This document shows positions 53,706-62,405 of a DNA stretch of 64,000 nt, one piece after another. The stretch's first letter is position 1. The number at the start of each line of letters is the position of its first letter. The position numbers and the translations under genes were made by a program. Source of the DNA: Paracoccus seriniphilus. GTDB taxonomy: Bacteria > Pseudomonadota > Alphaproteobacteria > Rhodobacterales > Rhodobacteraceae. The stretch spans positions 1,346,501-1,410,500 of the forward strand of contig NZ_CP067129.1 in the NCBI RefSeq assembly GCF_028553745.1, read 5' to 3'. The notes under the pieces are model-generated. The model was not told the DNA's origin. It did no database searches and saw only the letters and a list, made by a program, of their open reading frames with translations.

Positions 53706-54793
53706 GCCGGTCTCCGCCCTTGCATGAATCGCGCAAGGCAATCGATCACCCGAGCGCATCCGTCCTCATCCCCGACAGTGATCCGCAGGGCGGATGGCAG
53801 GCCATAGCCCGACACCGAGCGGACCAGGATGCCCTCGGTGCGCAATGCCGCATCTGCCGCCGCGGCCTCATCGGGCGAAACAAAGCGGGCCAGAACGAAA
53901 TTGGCATGGCTTTCATCGCAGGCGATCCCCATGTCCAGCAATGCTTCACGCAGATGCAGGCGCATTCGGGCATTCAACTCGGCGCAATGGGCTGTAAAAC
54001 CGGTGTCGCGAATGGCGGCGCTTGCCGCGGCCATCTGGGGTTCGGACAGGTTGAAGGGCTGGCGGATGCGGTTCAGCACGTCGATGACCGCCCGTTGCGC
54101 ATAGCCCCAGCCGATCCGCAATCCGCCCAGACCATGGATCTTCGAGAAGGTGCGCGTCATCACCACATTCGGAAAGCGGTCCACCAGAGAGGCCCCGCCG
54201 TCGAAGCCTTCGACGAATTCGGTATAGGCGCCGTCATGGACCAGGATCACATTCTCGGGCAGCCCTGCAGCCAGCCGGACCAGCGCATCTTCGGACAGGA
54301 ATGTGCCGGTCGGATTGGCCGGATTGGCAATGAAGACAATTCGGGTTCGTGCCGTGACGGCGTTCAGAATGGCGTCAATGTCGATCACCCGTTCGCGTTC
54401 CGGGACGGTGACGGGGTTGGCTCCGACCATCTTGGCAAGAATCGGATACATCGAAAAACCATGTTCCGTGGTGATGATCTCATCCCCGACACCGGCATAG
54501 GCTTGGGTGATGAACTGCAACACCTCATCCGATCCCACGCCGCAGATGATGCGATCGGGGTCAAGACCGTGCACCTCGCCGATCGCCTGACGCAGGGGGG
54601 CGTGATCGGTTGCCGGATAGCGGTTCAGATTTGTCCCCGCCTCGGTAAAGGCCGCAATCGCCTTGTCGCTGCAACCCAGCGGGTTCTCGTTCGAGGAGAG
54701 TTTCAGCACCTGTTCATGCCCCGCCAGCTTGCTTTCGCCGCTGACATAAAGCGCGATATCCATGATGCCGGGCTGCGGGGAGATTTTGGTCAT
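53702..54793 (-). CDS. hisC: Histidinol-phosphate aminotransferase
   Basis: A 363-residue class I/II PLP aminotransferase. PLP lysine is K218 in TFSK218[16 protein letters not shown] and SNEN occur near residue 35-40. It makes histidinol phosphate in histidine synthesis and, with the coupled TyrA-type gene, may also transaminate aromatic precursors. It starts just before the divergent glycosyltransferase gene. Confidence 0.93.
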   Translation of the reverse strand: MTKISPQPGIMDIALYVSGESKLAGHEQVLKLSSNENPLGCSDKAIAAFTEAGTNLNRYPATDHAPLRQAIGEVHGLDPDRIICGVGSDEVLQFITQAYAGVGDEIITTEHGFSMYPILAKMVGANPVTVPERERVIDIDAILNAVTARTRIVFIANPANPTGTFLSEDALVRLAAGLPENVILVHDGAYTEFVEGFDGGASLVDRFPNVVMTRTFSKIHGLGGLRIGWGYAQRAVIDVLNRIRQPFNLSEPQMAAASAAIRDTGFTAHCAELNARMRLHLREALLDMGIACDESHANFVLARFVSPDEAAAADAALRTEGILVRSVSGYGLPSALRITVGDEDGCARVIDCLARFMQGRRPA

Positions 54794-54911
54794 GTCGTCA
54801 TCCTCTGTTGAGGCCGGTTTATTCGCCCCGCCGCATTATGGGAAGTGGCGAATTTCTTTGCCCTTCAGCCTCGGCTGTCCGATAAAGACCTGTAGCCAGT
54901 AAGAACCGAGT

Positions 54912-56180
54912 ATGATGCCTGACGACTCTCTGCCCAAAATTCTTATCGTTGCCCCGAATGCCTCGGCTCGTTTCGGCGGAGAGGCATTTCTGCCGCTCAA
55001 TTATTTCCGGATCTTGTCGCGGCGTGGCCATCCGGTGCATCTGATCGCGCATCATCGCAATCAGGAGGAATTGCTGTCCCTGCCGGATTGTGACCCGGCG
55101 CGAATGCATTTCGTCCCCGATACACGCTGGCACCGCGCCATCTGGCGATTGTTCAGCCGCTTTCCCGAACGGGTGCGCGACCTGATCGGAGGCGGCCTGA
55201 TGACCGGGTTGAACGAGATCTATCAGGCCCGGCTGATCCGCAAGCTGGTGGCCGAAGGAGAGGTGGATGTCATCCATCAGCCCATACCGGTTTCGCCGCT
55301 GATTCCTTCAGGGTTGCACCGCTTCGGAGTGCCGCTGGTGATCGGTCCGATGAATGGCGGGATGGACTATCCGCCCGGTTACGAGGATTACGAAGGCGGC
55401 GCAACGCGGGCCTCGATTGCCATCGGGCGGCGCGTCGCCCTGTTGATGAACCGCCTGAAGCCGGGCAAGCACCGCGCCGCCGTCCTGCTGGTCGCCAATG
55501 AGCGCACGCGGCGCGCCCTGCCCAACCCCCGCCATCCGCGCATCGAGACATTGATCGAGAATGGCATCGACTTTTCGAAATGGCGCGCGCCACAACAAGA
55601 GCGATCAGAGGCTGAATCCGGCAGGCTGCGGCTGGTCTTCCTGGGCCGTTTCGTCCGTTGGAAGGCCATCGACATTACCCTGCAGGCTGTCGCCATGGCG
55701 CGGCGTTCGGGTGCCGATGTCTCGCTGGACCTGCTGGGTGATGGCGAGGGGCGCGAAGAACTTGAGTCTCTGGCCTTCGATCTGGGCATTGCCGAACATG
55801 TCACCTTCCACGGCTTCAAGCCACAGGAACAATGCGCGGCCATTCTGGCGCGTTCGGATGCGCTGATCCTGAACTCACTGCGGGAATGCGGTGGGGCCGT
55901 GGTGCTTGAGGCAATGGCCATGGGGCTGCCGGTGGTGGCAAGCGCCTGGGGCGGGCCGCTGGACTATCTGAACGTCGAAAGCGGCTTTCTGGTTCATCCC
56001 TCTCCGCGTGAGGATTTCGACAGGCGTCTGGCCGGCGCGCTTGTGGCCCTGGCCGAGGATCCGGCCCTGCGCCAGCGCATGGGGCAGGCGGGTCAGAAGA
56101 TCGTGCATCGTGATTTCGATTGGGAAAGCAAGGTCGACCGGATGGTCGAAATCTACCGCGAGGCGGCTGCCGGGAAATAG
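54912..56180 (+). CDS. Glycosyltransferase family 4 (GT-B fold)
   Basis: A 422-residue cytosolic or membrane-associated glycosyltransferase. The C-terminal GT1 domain starts near residue 235 (RLRLVFLGRFVRWKAID) and ends with the donor-site motif NSLRECGGAVVLEAMAMGLPVV (E-x7-E, in pieces). The N-terminal acceptor domain opens KILIVAPNASARFGGEAFLPL. No polysaccharide genes are nearby, so the acceptor is unknown. Shares a bidirectional terminator with rpsD. Confidence 0.88.
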   Translation: MMPDDSLPKILIVAPNASARFGGEAFLPLNYFRILSRRGHPVHLIAHHRNQEELLSLPDCDPARMHFVPDTRWHRAIWRLFSRFPERVRDLIGGGLMTGLNEIYQARLIRKLVAEGEVDVIHQPIPVSPLIPSGLHRFGVPLVIGPMNGGMDYPPGYEDYEGGATRASIAIGRRVALLMNRLKPGKHRAAVLLVANERTRRALPNPRHPRIETLIENGIDFSKWRAPQQERSEAESGRLRLVFLGRFVRWKAIDITLQAVAMARRSGADVSLDLLGDGEGREELESLAFDLGIAEHVTFHGFKPQEQCAAILARSDALILNSLRECGGAVVLEAMAMGLPVVASAWGGPLDYLNVESGFLVHPSPREDFDRRLAGALVALAEDPALRQRMGQAGQKIVHRDFDWESKVDRMVEIYREAAAGK

Positions 56181-56226
56181 GTCTGCGCTTTCCCAGGGCC
56201 GGTCAAAGCCGCAAGACAACATGAAA

Positions 56227-56253
56227 AAAGGCCGCTTCGAAGAAGCGGCCTTT
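56227..56253. terminator. Bidirectional terminator between glycosyltransferase and rpsD
   Basis: A perfect 12-bp stem AAAGGCCGCTTC / GAAGCGGCCTTT with a GAA loop. A-runs on the left and T's on the right serve both convergent genes. Confidence 0.9.
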
Positions 56254-56276
56254 GAATGTCTTGGGGTCGGCGAAGA

Positions 56277-56897
56277 TCAGTTCTTCGCGTAGAATTCGAC
56301 AACCAGGTTCGGTTCCATTTGCACCGCATAGGGCACATCACCCAGCGACGGGGTGCGAACGAAGGTTGCGGTCATCTTGTTGTGATCGGCTTCGATATAG
56401 TCCGGGACATCACGCTCGGCCAGGGCCACGGCTTCCAGCACGAAGGCCAGCTGACGCGAACGTTCGCGGATCGAGATGACATCGCCTTCCTTGACGCGGT
56501 AGGAGGGGATGTTGACGCGCTTGCCGTTCACTTCGACATGACCGTGGTTCACGAACTGACGTGCGGCAAAAATGGTCGCAACGAATTTCGAACGGTAGAC
56601 AACGGCGTCCAGGCGGCGCTCGAGCAGACCGATCAGGTTTTCACCCGTGTCGCCCTTGACGCGCTCGGCTTCGGCAAAGATGCGACGGAATTGTTTTTCG
56701 GTCAGATCGCCGTAATAGCCTTTCAGCTTTTGCTTGGCGCGCAGCTGGGTGCCGAAGTCGGACAGCTTCTGCTTGCGGCGCTGACCATGCTGGCCGGGGC
56801 CGTATTCGCGGCGGTTCACCGGGGATTTGGCGCGGCCCCAGATGTTTTCGCCCATGCGACGGTCGATCTTGTACTTGGCAGACGTGCGTTTTGTCAC
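56277..56897 (-). CDS. rpsD: 30S ribosomal protein S4
   Basis: A 206-residue primary 16S rRNA-binding protein. It has the S4 RNA-binding domain ([31 protein letters not shown] in pieces) and a basic N-terminus with a [12 protein letters not shown] segment. Length is normal for alphaproteobacteria. It stands alone, with no other ribosomal genes nearby, as is usual for rpsD in this group. In many bacteria S4 represses its own translation. Confidence 0.97.
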   Translation of the reverse strand: MTKRTSAKYKIDRRMGENIWGRAKSPVNRREYGPGQHGQRRKQKLSDFGTQLRAKQKLKGYYGDLTEKQFRRIFAEAERVKGDTGENLIGLLERRLDAVVYRSKFVATIFAARQFVNHGHVEVNGKRVNIPSYRVKEGDVISIRERSRQLAFVLEAVALAERDVPDYIEADHNKMTATFVRTPSLGDVPYAVQMEPNLVVEFYAKN

Positions 56898-57020
56898 GGC
56901 TGATCTCCTTCTTTGTTATTTCGAAGGGCGTTGTCCTCTGGCTCGCGCCTGACAGGCAATCCCTTGCGGGAACCACCAACACCAATGAAGTGCGCGCTTA
57001 TAGAGTGTTGCGGCGCGGTG

Positions 57021-58439
57021 TCAAGCGCGCTGTTGACGAAGCCGCTCCAGCCCCTCGGCCCAGGCCGGAACAAGGGCGGGGTCGGGGTCGAATGTTGCTG
57101 CGATTTCGGGCGTGGTCAGCACCTCTGACCCCGCCCCGGTGGCAGCCATCAGGCCCAGCCGCGCCGCGCCGAAGCCCGCGCCGGTTTCGGCCCCGGCGGG
57201 ACGAAGGACCGGCACCCCGGTGGCCTGAGCCAGCATCGACAGCCACAGATCGGATCGTGCCCCGCCGCCCATGGCCAGCAGGGAATCGGCCCCGCCGCCA
57301 GCGGCGCGCAGGGCCTCCATGTTCTCGGACAGCGCCAATGTGACGCCTTCCAGCACTGCACGGGTCATTCTGGGGCGATCCGTGCGTGATGAAAGTCCTG
57401 TGAATCCGGCGCGTTGCGCGGGGTTGTTCAAGGGCGTTCTCTCGCCCGACAGATAGGGCCAGAAAGAGATCGTGCCGGGCCGTCCGGGCTGTTGGTCCAG
57501 CTCGGCCAGCAGATCGGCGGGCGTCGCGCCGGTAATGCCTGCCCACCAGTCAAGGCTGGAGGCAGCGGCCAGCATGACGCCCATCTGGTGCCAGCGGTCG
57601 GGAAGGGCGTGGCAAAAGGCGTGAACTGCCGTTTCGGGGGCGGGAAGGAAGCGGTCGGTTGCGGCAAAGATCACGCCCGATGTCCCCAGTGAAATCAAAC
57701 CCGGGCCGGGCCCCGCGATTCCCGCCCCGATCGCGGTTGCAGCATTGTCGCCCGCGCCGCCGGCCACGGGGATACCGGCGGGCAACCCCAGTTCAGATGC
57801 GCGTTCAGCGCGCAGATGCCCGGCCACTTCGCTGCCCTCGGCCAGGGCCGGCATCATCGAGCGATCCATGCCGGTTGCGGCCAGAAGCTGGTCGGACCAG
57901 TCGCGTCGGGCCGGGTCGAACCATGCAGTGCCCGATGCATCGGACATGTCGCTGATGGCCTCTCCGGTCAGCCAGAGGCGCAGATAGTCCTTGGGCAGCA
58001 ACACCCGGCGGGTGCGCGCAAACAGATCGGGTTCATGGCGTTGCATCCAGACCAGCTTGGGTGCGGTAAAGCCCGCAAAGACGATATTGCCGGTAATGGC
58101 GTGAAACTGCGGATCGCTGTCCAGCGCGGTGGCCTCATCGGCGGCGCGGCCATCGTTCCACAGGATGGCGGCACGCAGGACCGCATCGGCGCTGTCCAGG
58201 CAGACGGCGCCATGCATCTGGCCCGACAGGCCGATGCCGGCGACCTTGTCCAGCGGTTGCTTCAAATCGGCAATCGCGGCGCAGGTTGCCGCGATCCAGT
58301 CGGCGGGGTCTTGTTCGGACCAGCCCGGCTGAGGAGATTGAACCGTCAGACCGGCATGTCCGGTGCCCAGAACCTCATGCGCGTCATTGATCAGGACGAC
58401 CTTCACGCCCGACGTCCCCAGATCGATTCCCAAGAACAT
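57021..58439 (-). CDS. xylB: Xylulokinase
   Basis: A 472-residue FGGY-family kinase (D-xylulose to D-xylulose 5-phosphate). The first domain has GIDLGTSGVK, SGQMHGAVCLD, and DASGTAWFDPARRDW; the second has the ATP site GAGDNAATAIGAG and GGGARSDLW. The third codon ATG (58439) is preferred, since GGAGGG lies right against the ATG at 58445 but 6-7 bases from 58439. No xylA is in the window; D-arabinitol oxidised by the MtlK- or Zn-type dehydrogenase in this window could supply xylulose. Confidence 0.9.
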   Translation of the reverse strand: MFLGIDLGTSGVKVVLINDAHEVLGTGHAGLTVQSPQPGWSEQDPADWIAATCAAIADLKQPLDKVAGIGLSGQMHGAVCLDSADAVLRAAILWNDGRAADEATALDSDPQFHAITGNIVFAGFTAPKLVWMQRHEPDLFARTRRVLLPKDYLRLWLTGEAISDMSDASGTAWFDPARRDWSDQLLAATGMDRSMMPALAEGSEVAGHLRAERASELGLPAGIPVAGGAGDNAATAIGAGIAGPGPGLISLGTSGVIFAATDRFLPAPETAVHAFCHALPDRWHQMGVMLAAASSLDWWAGITGATPADLLAELDQQPGRPGTISFWPYLSGERTPLNNPAQRAGFTGLSSRTDRPRMTRAVLEGVTLALSENMEALRAAGGGADSLLAMGGGARSDLWLSMLAQATGVPVLRPAGAETGAGFGAARLGLMAATGAGSEVLTTPEIAATFDPDPALVPAWAEGLERLRQQRA

Positions 58440-58530
58440 GCACATCCCTCCGATTAATTCGGAGCGACATTGATTGATTTATGTCGGGCTTTCCAGAGCC
58501 GTTGCGCCGTAACCGGAAGGGAATCGGCCT

Positions 58531-59751
58531 TTAGTCGGTCAGATAGCGCATCAGGAACCATGCCAGTCCTGAACAGATCAGCGTTGCGGTAACAACCGGA
58601 AGCGCCGTGCCATTGTACAGCAACCCGACGGGCGAGGCGATCAATGTTGCCGAGACGGTGGAGATCGCCGCGACGATCGATGCCGCCATGCCCGCAATAT
58701 GTCCCATATATTGCAGCGCCAGCGCATTGAGATTGCCAAAGGTCACCCCGGCCATGAAGAAGACGCTGACCGCCCAGATGAAAAAGGCCGGAAAACGCAG
58801 CACGTCGGGCAGGGCATCGCTCGTCAGCAGGATCAGCATCGTCCCGCTGACGCATGTCTGCATGATATAGGCCCATTTCGCGATCCGCCGCATGCCAAAG
58901 CGGGTGACGAATTTCGCGTTCAGAATTGTCCCCGACCCCGACAGCAGCGCCATGGCTGCAAACCATGTCGGGAAAGCATCGCCCTTGCCATAGGCCTCGC
59001 CGAAAAGCTGCTGGGCCGAAGACAGCAGGCCGAACATCTGGCCAAATCCCAGCGTCAGGATCAGTGTGCACAGCATGACATGGCGGTTGCGCAGCACTTC
59101 CGAGGCGGCTTCGAAGATCGGCTTGATGCGCAATTCGCGCCGCCTTTCAGGGGCCAGGGTCTCGGCTTGACGCAGGTTCAGCCAGAGGCAGCCGATCAGG
59201 GCAAAGATCAGGAATGCGTAAAACACCCCATGCCATCCGGCCAGAGCGATCATTCCCGCGCCAAGCGATGGGGCAAGGGCGGGAACGATGATGAAGACCA
59301 TCATGACAATGCTGGTGATCCGCGCCATGTCACGCCCGGCATAGAGGTCGCGAACCAGTGCCAGCCCGACGATGCGCGGCCCCGAGGCACCCATCCCCTG
59401 AATGAAGCGCGCCACAAGCAGCATCTCGATGGAATGGGAAAAGATCGCGGCGACCGAGGCTGCGGCATAGATGACAAATCCGATGGTGATCGTGGCCTTG
59501 CGTCCGATCGAATCCGAGATCGGGCCGGCAAACAGCGTCCCGACACCCATTCCTGCGACGAAAACCGTCAGGATCAACTGTGCACGGTTGATATTCCCCG
59601 GCGTCAGCTCATGGCCGATTTCGGGTAGGGCCGGCAACATCGCATCAATCGAGAATGCGATGATCGCAAAGAGGAACGCCAGCATCGAGATGAATTCCGG
59701 CATGGGCAGCCGCCGCACCGGCGCCTGCGAGAAGTCAGTTGTCTGGGTCAT
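58531..59751 (-). CDS. MFS drug exporter, Bcr/CflA family (second copy)
   Basis: A 406-residue exporter with about 12 helices. The marks of the family are FSIDAMLPALPEIG in helix 1 and GPISDSIGRKA in the loop after helix 2. ATG at 59751 is chosen over a GTG three codons earlier. It has no close sequence match to the exporter at 2800 beyond shared family motifs. 91 bases upstream of xylB on the same strand. Export substrate unknown. Confidence 0.88.
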   Translation of the reverse strand: MTQTTDFSQAPVRRLPMPEFISMLAFLFAIIAFSIDAMLPALPEIGHELTPGNINRAQLILTVFVAGMGVGTLFAGPISDSIGRKATITIGFVIYAAASVAAIFSHSIEMLLVARFIQGMGASGPRIVGLALVRDLYAGRDMARITSIVMMVFIIVPALAPSLGAGMIALAGWHGVFYAFLIFALIGCLWLNLRQAETLAPERRRELRIKPIFEAASEVLRNRHVMLCTLILTLGFGQMFGLLSSAQQLFGEAYGKGDAFPTWFAAMALLSGSGTILNAKFVTRFGMRRIAKWAYIMQTCVSGTMLILLTSDALPDVLRFPAFFIWAVSVFFMAGVTFGNLNALALQYMGHIAGMAASIVAAISTVSATLIASPVGLLYNGTALPVVTATLICSGLAWFLMRYLTD

Positions 59752-59819
59752 TATGCGCACCTGAGGGCTGAAGCAGAATTGCTAGCCAGTATTTGCACAT
59801 AATGCAAGCGAGCGGCCTG

Positions 59820-60446
59820 CTATTGATCCTGCTTCGAGATCAGCTCGTCAATGACCTGCATCCACAGTGATGCGGGCTGCGCCCCGCTGACCGCATGGAC
59901 ATTGTCCACGATGAAGGTCGGAACCGCATTGATGCCACGTTCACGGGCATATTGTTCGCGCTTGAGAACCTCGTCGCGATCAGCATCGCTGGCCAGCAGC
60001 CGCACGGCGAGTTCCCTGTCCATGCCCGCCGATGCGGCGATCTCGGCCAGTTCTTCCTTGTCACCGATATTGCGCGCCTCTTGCCAATGGGCGCGCAGAA
60101 GTCCCGACATGACACGGGTCTGGGCACCTTCCAGCCCGGCCCAATACATCAGCCGATGGGCGTCGGTGGTATCGGGCTGAATGGACGAGGGGTTCAGATC
60201 CAGCCCCATCTGCACGGCACGCTGCGCAATGCTGCGCGAGACCTCTTCGGCGCGCTGGCCGAATTTCGCAAGCAGATACTCGTGCCGGTCCATGCCACCT
60301 GCCGGCATCTGCGGATTCAGGCGAAAGGGATGCCAGATGATCTCGAAGGGATGATCGGGGCGACTTTCCAGCGCCTGATCCAGTTCAAGCTTGCCGATCA
60401 GGCACCAGGGGCAGACGGGATCGGAGAAAATATCAAGAGTTGTCAT
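59820..60446 (-). CDS. DsbA family oxidoreductase (FrnE-like)
   Basis: A 208-residue thioredoxin-fold protein with an inserted helical domain. The N-terminal active site is S-D-P-V-C12-P-W-C15. No signal peptide, so it is probably cytosolic, as with FrnE-like and 2-hydroxychromene-2-carboxylate isomerase-like members. Start at the ATG at 60446 after GGAGAA. It overlaps the end of the acyl-CoA ligase gene by 14 bases. Thiol redox or GSH-linked isomerase role is possible. Confidence 0.85.
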   Translation of the reverse strand: MTTLDIFSDPVCPWCLIGKLELDQALESRPDHPFEIIWHPFRLNPQMPAGGMDRHEYLLAKFGQRAEEVSRSIAQRAVQMGLDLNPSSIQPDTTDAHRLMYWAGLEGAQTRVMSGLLRAHWQEARNIGDKEELAEIAASAGMDRELAVRLLASDADRDEVLKREQYARERGINAVPTFIVDNVHAVSGAQPASLWMQVIDELISKQDQ

Positions 60447-61908
60447 GTTGCTGTTCTCCAAAGGCCTGGCGCAGGGCACGGCGGTTTATCTTGCCGGTAG
60501 CTGTTCGCGGCAAGGCGTCGAGCCGCCGATATTCACGGGGCTGCTTGTATCTGGCCAGCTCGGATTCGGCCAGACGTTGCAGTTCCTCGCGCGGGGCCGT
60601 GCCGGTCCAGAACAGGGCGATGATGCTGGTGGCCGGACCGACCTGCAGTTCCGCCGCCGCGACATCGCCCGCGGCGGGATGGCGAGAGATCACCTCTTCG
60701 ATTTCGGCCGGGGCGACGCGAAAGCCGCCAGCATTCATGATGTCATCTTCGCGCCCCAGCAGGGTGATGGCGCCATCAGTATCGGCCACGGCATGATCGC
60801 CGGTGACGAACCAGTCGCCGCGAAAACGGGCGGCAGTGTCCTCGGGTTGGTCCAGATAGCCAAGGAAAAGCCCCGGATCGTTGCGGTCGATGGCCAGTGA
60901 CCCGGGCTGGCCGGCGGGCAGCGGGTTGCCCGACGGCGCCAGTATCGCGACCCTGCGCCCGGTCTGTGCGTAACCGGCGGTTCCGATGGGGGCAGGGCGG
61001 TCTGGGCTGCCGGAAATGAAGGTCGATATCTCGGAGGCGCCCATCGCTTCATGGAGATCGGTGCCTGTGCGGGCCTGCCATGCCTCGCGCAGCGCGGGAT
61101 CAAGGCGCTCTCCCGCCGCCAGCCCATGGCGCAGCGTCGTGATGGCGGGCCAATCAGCGCGCAGCAATTTGCGAAAGATACCGGGCGCGGCTGCAAGAAT
61201 CGTCGCGCCGTGGCGGGCGGCCAGCAGGCCCAATTGCTCGGGCCTGGTGCCCTCGGCCGGGACCAGTGCCGTGGCTCCGACGGTCCAGGGATCCATCAGG
61301 CCCGTTCCCAGCGTATAGGTCCAGTTGAAGGCCCCGGCATGCATCAGGCGGTCCTCGCGGCGCAGGTCATACCAACCCTTGAACATCATTTGTCGGGCAA
61401 GGATCGACCTATGCGCATGCATGACCGCGCGAGGCGATCCCGAACTTCCGGATGTAAAGATGATATAGGCCAGACGCTCGGCATCGCCCTGATGGTAGTC
61501 GGCGGGCGGAAGGTCGGCAAAGGCGGCGATCTCGGCCTCGGTGATCACCCGGGCCGGGCTGTCTGGCAGGGCGATGTCCTTGCCGGCAATGATCAGGCGG
61601 GGACGGGTCTGTGCCGCGATCTTGCTGATTTCGCGATGCGTCAACTGGGCCGAGGTCGGGATCGGCACCAAACCGGCGGTCAGGGCCCCAAGAAATGCGA
61701 TCGGGAAGGACGCGTGATTGCCCAGCCGCATCAACACCCGATCCTGTGGATGCAATCCGGCCTGCAGCAGCCCCGTCGCGCATCCTCGCACCGCGGCTGT
61801 CAGCTTGCCATAGGACCAGCGGCTGGCGCGGCTGGTTCCGATCACGGACAGGGCAAGCTTGTCGGGGCATGCCGTCCCGGCGGCAAGCACATGTTCAGCA
61901 AGATTCAT
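60433..61908 (-). CDS. AMP-forming acyl-CoA synthetase, benzoate-CoA ligase-like
   Basis: A 491-residue ANL-superfamily ligase. The P-loop-like motif YIIFTSGSSGSPRAV, the A5 region EAMGASEISTF, the A7 GDWFVTGD, the A8 hinge GREDDIMNAGGFRVAPAEIE (20 residues) and the catalytic lysine near the end (PRTATGKINRR) are all present. It activates a carboxylate as acyl-adenylate, then CoA thioester. The ATG at 61908 (MNLAEHVLA) is preferred to 61938, which lies against the cspA terminator. Chain length of the acid cannot be told. Confidence 0.85.
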   Translation of the reverse strand: MNLAEHVLAAGTACPDKLALSVIGTSRASRWSYGKLTAAVRGCATGLLQAGLHPQDRVLMRLGNHASFPIAFLGALTAGLVPIPTSAQLTHREISKIAAQTRPRLIIAGKDIALPDSPARVITEAEIAAFADLPPADYHQGDAERLAYIIFTSGSSGSPRAVMHAHRSILARQMMFKGWYDLRREDRLMHAGAFNWTYTLGTGLMDPWTVGATALVPAEGTRPEQLGLLAARHGATILAAAPGIFRKLLRADWPAITTLRHGLAAGERLDPALREAWQARTGTDLHEAMGASEISTFISGSPDRPAPIGTAGYAQTGRRVAILAPSGNPLPAGQPGSLAIDRNDPGLFLGYLDQPEDTAARFRGDWFVTGDHAVADTDGAITLLGREDDIMNAGGFRVAPAEIEEVISRHPAAGDVAAAELQVGPATSIIALFWTGTAPREELQRLAESELARYKQPREYRRLDALPRTATGKINRRALRQAFGEQQHDNS

Positions 61909-61950
61909 GGCGATTCTCGGGCGATTGAGATGTTCCATAGACACAAATAA

Positions 61951-61976
61951 AAGCGGCCCGCGTGAACGGGCCGCTT
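61951..61976 (-). terminator. Intrinsic terminator after cspA
   Basis: A perfect 10-bp stem AAGCGGCCCG / CGGGCCGCTT with a 6-base loop. On the minus strand it is followed by TTTATTTG. It ends the cspA transcript 20 bases past the stop and lies just before the acyl-CoA ligase gene. Confidence 0.85.
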
Positions 61977-61995
61977 CTCTGGATTCAAATCTGGA

Positions 61996-62202
61996 TCAGA
62001 GCAGTTGCAGATCGCTTGCCGATTCGCGACCGTCGCGGCCCGATTGCAATTCATAGCTGATCTTCTGATTGTCCTGCAGGCCGGTCAGCCCGGCGCGTTC
62101 GACTGCAGAAATATGCACGAACACGTCCTTGCCGCCGTCATCAGGTGCGATGAAACCATAGCCTTTGGTGGCGTTGAACCATTTAACCGTTCCGGTCGCC
62201 AT
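61996..62202 (-). CDS. cspA: Cold-shock protein (CspA family)
   Basis: A 68-residue single-stranded nucleic-acid binding protein. RNP1 is KGYGFIAPD and RNP2 is [10 protein letters not shown]. Length is typical. It is preceded by a 200-base leader up to thrS and followed by its own terminator. Whether it is cold-induced cannot be read here. Confidence 0.95.
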   Translation of the reverse strand: MATGTVKWFNATKGYGFIAPDDGGKDVFVHISAVERAGLTGLQDNQKISYELQSGRDGRESASDLQLL

Positions 62203-62355
62203 AACCGTCTCTCCTTCAAGTCATCCCGACGCTGGATTGCGCCAGGTCGTGCAGCCCGCTTTCGGTATTCCGGCAGCCCATGAAGGGAGGCGGTAGAAAG
62301 TCCTTGCTCACAATTCAGGAGGATGACCGAATCGCTAAAAAAGGCAAGACAGAAC

Positions 62356-62379
62356 CGCCCGCAAAATGTAATGCGGGCG
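62356..62379 (-). terminator. Weak hairpin after thrS
   Basis: A 7-bp stem CGCCCGC / GCGGGCG with a 10-base loop, 27 bases beyond the thrS stop. On the minus strand only a short TT run follows, so termination strength is doubtful. Confidence 0.45.
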
Positions 62380-62405
62380 TGAAGTTGCTGTAACAAAGCC
62401 TGTTT

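Noticed and set aside
62203-62405. Riboswitch or T-box in the 200 bases between cspA and thrS
   Set aside because: Both genes run leftwards, so this segment is downstream of thrS and the cspA leader. No T-box or other known element is visible; such leaders occur for cold-shock genes.
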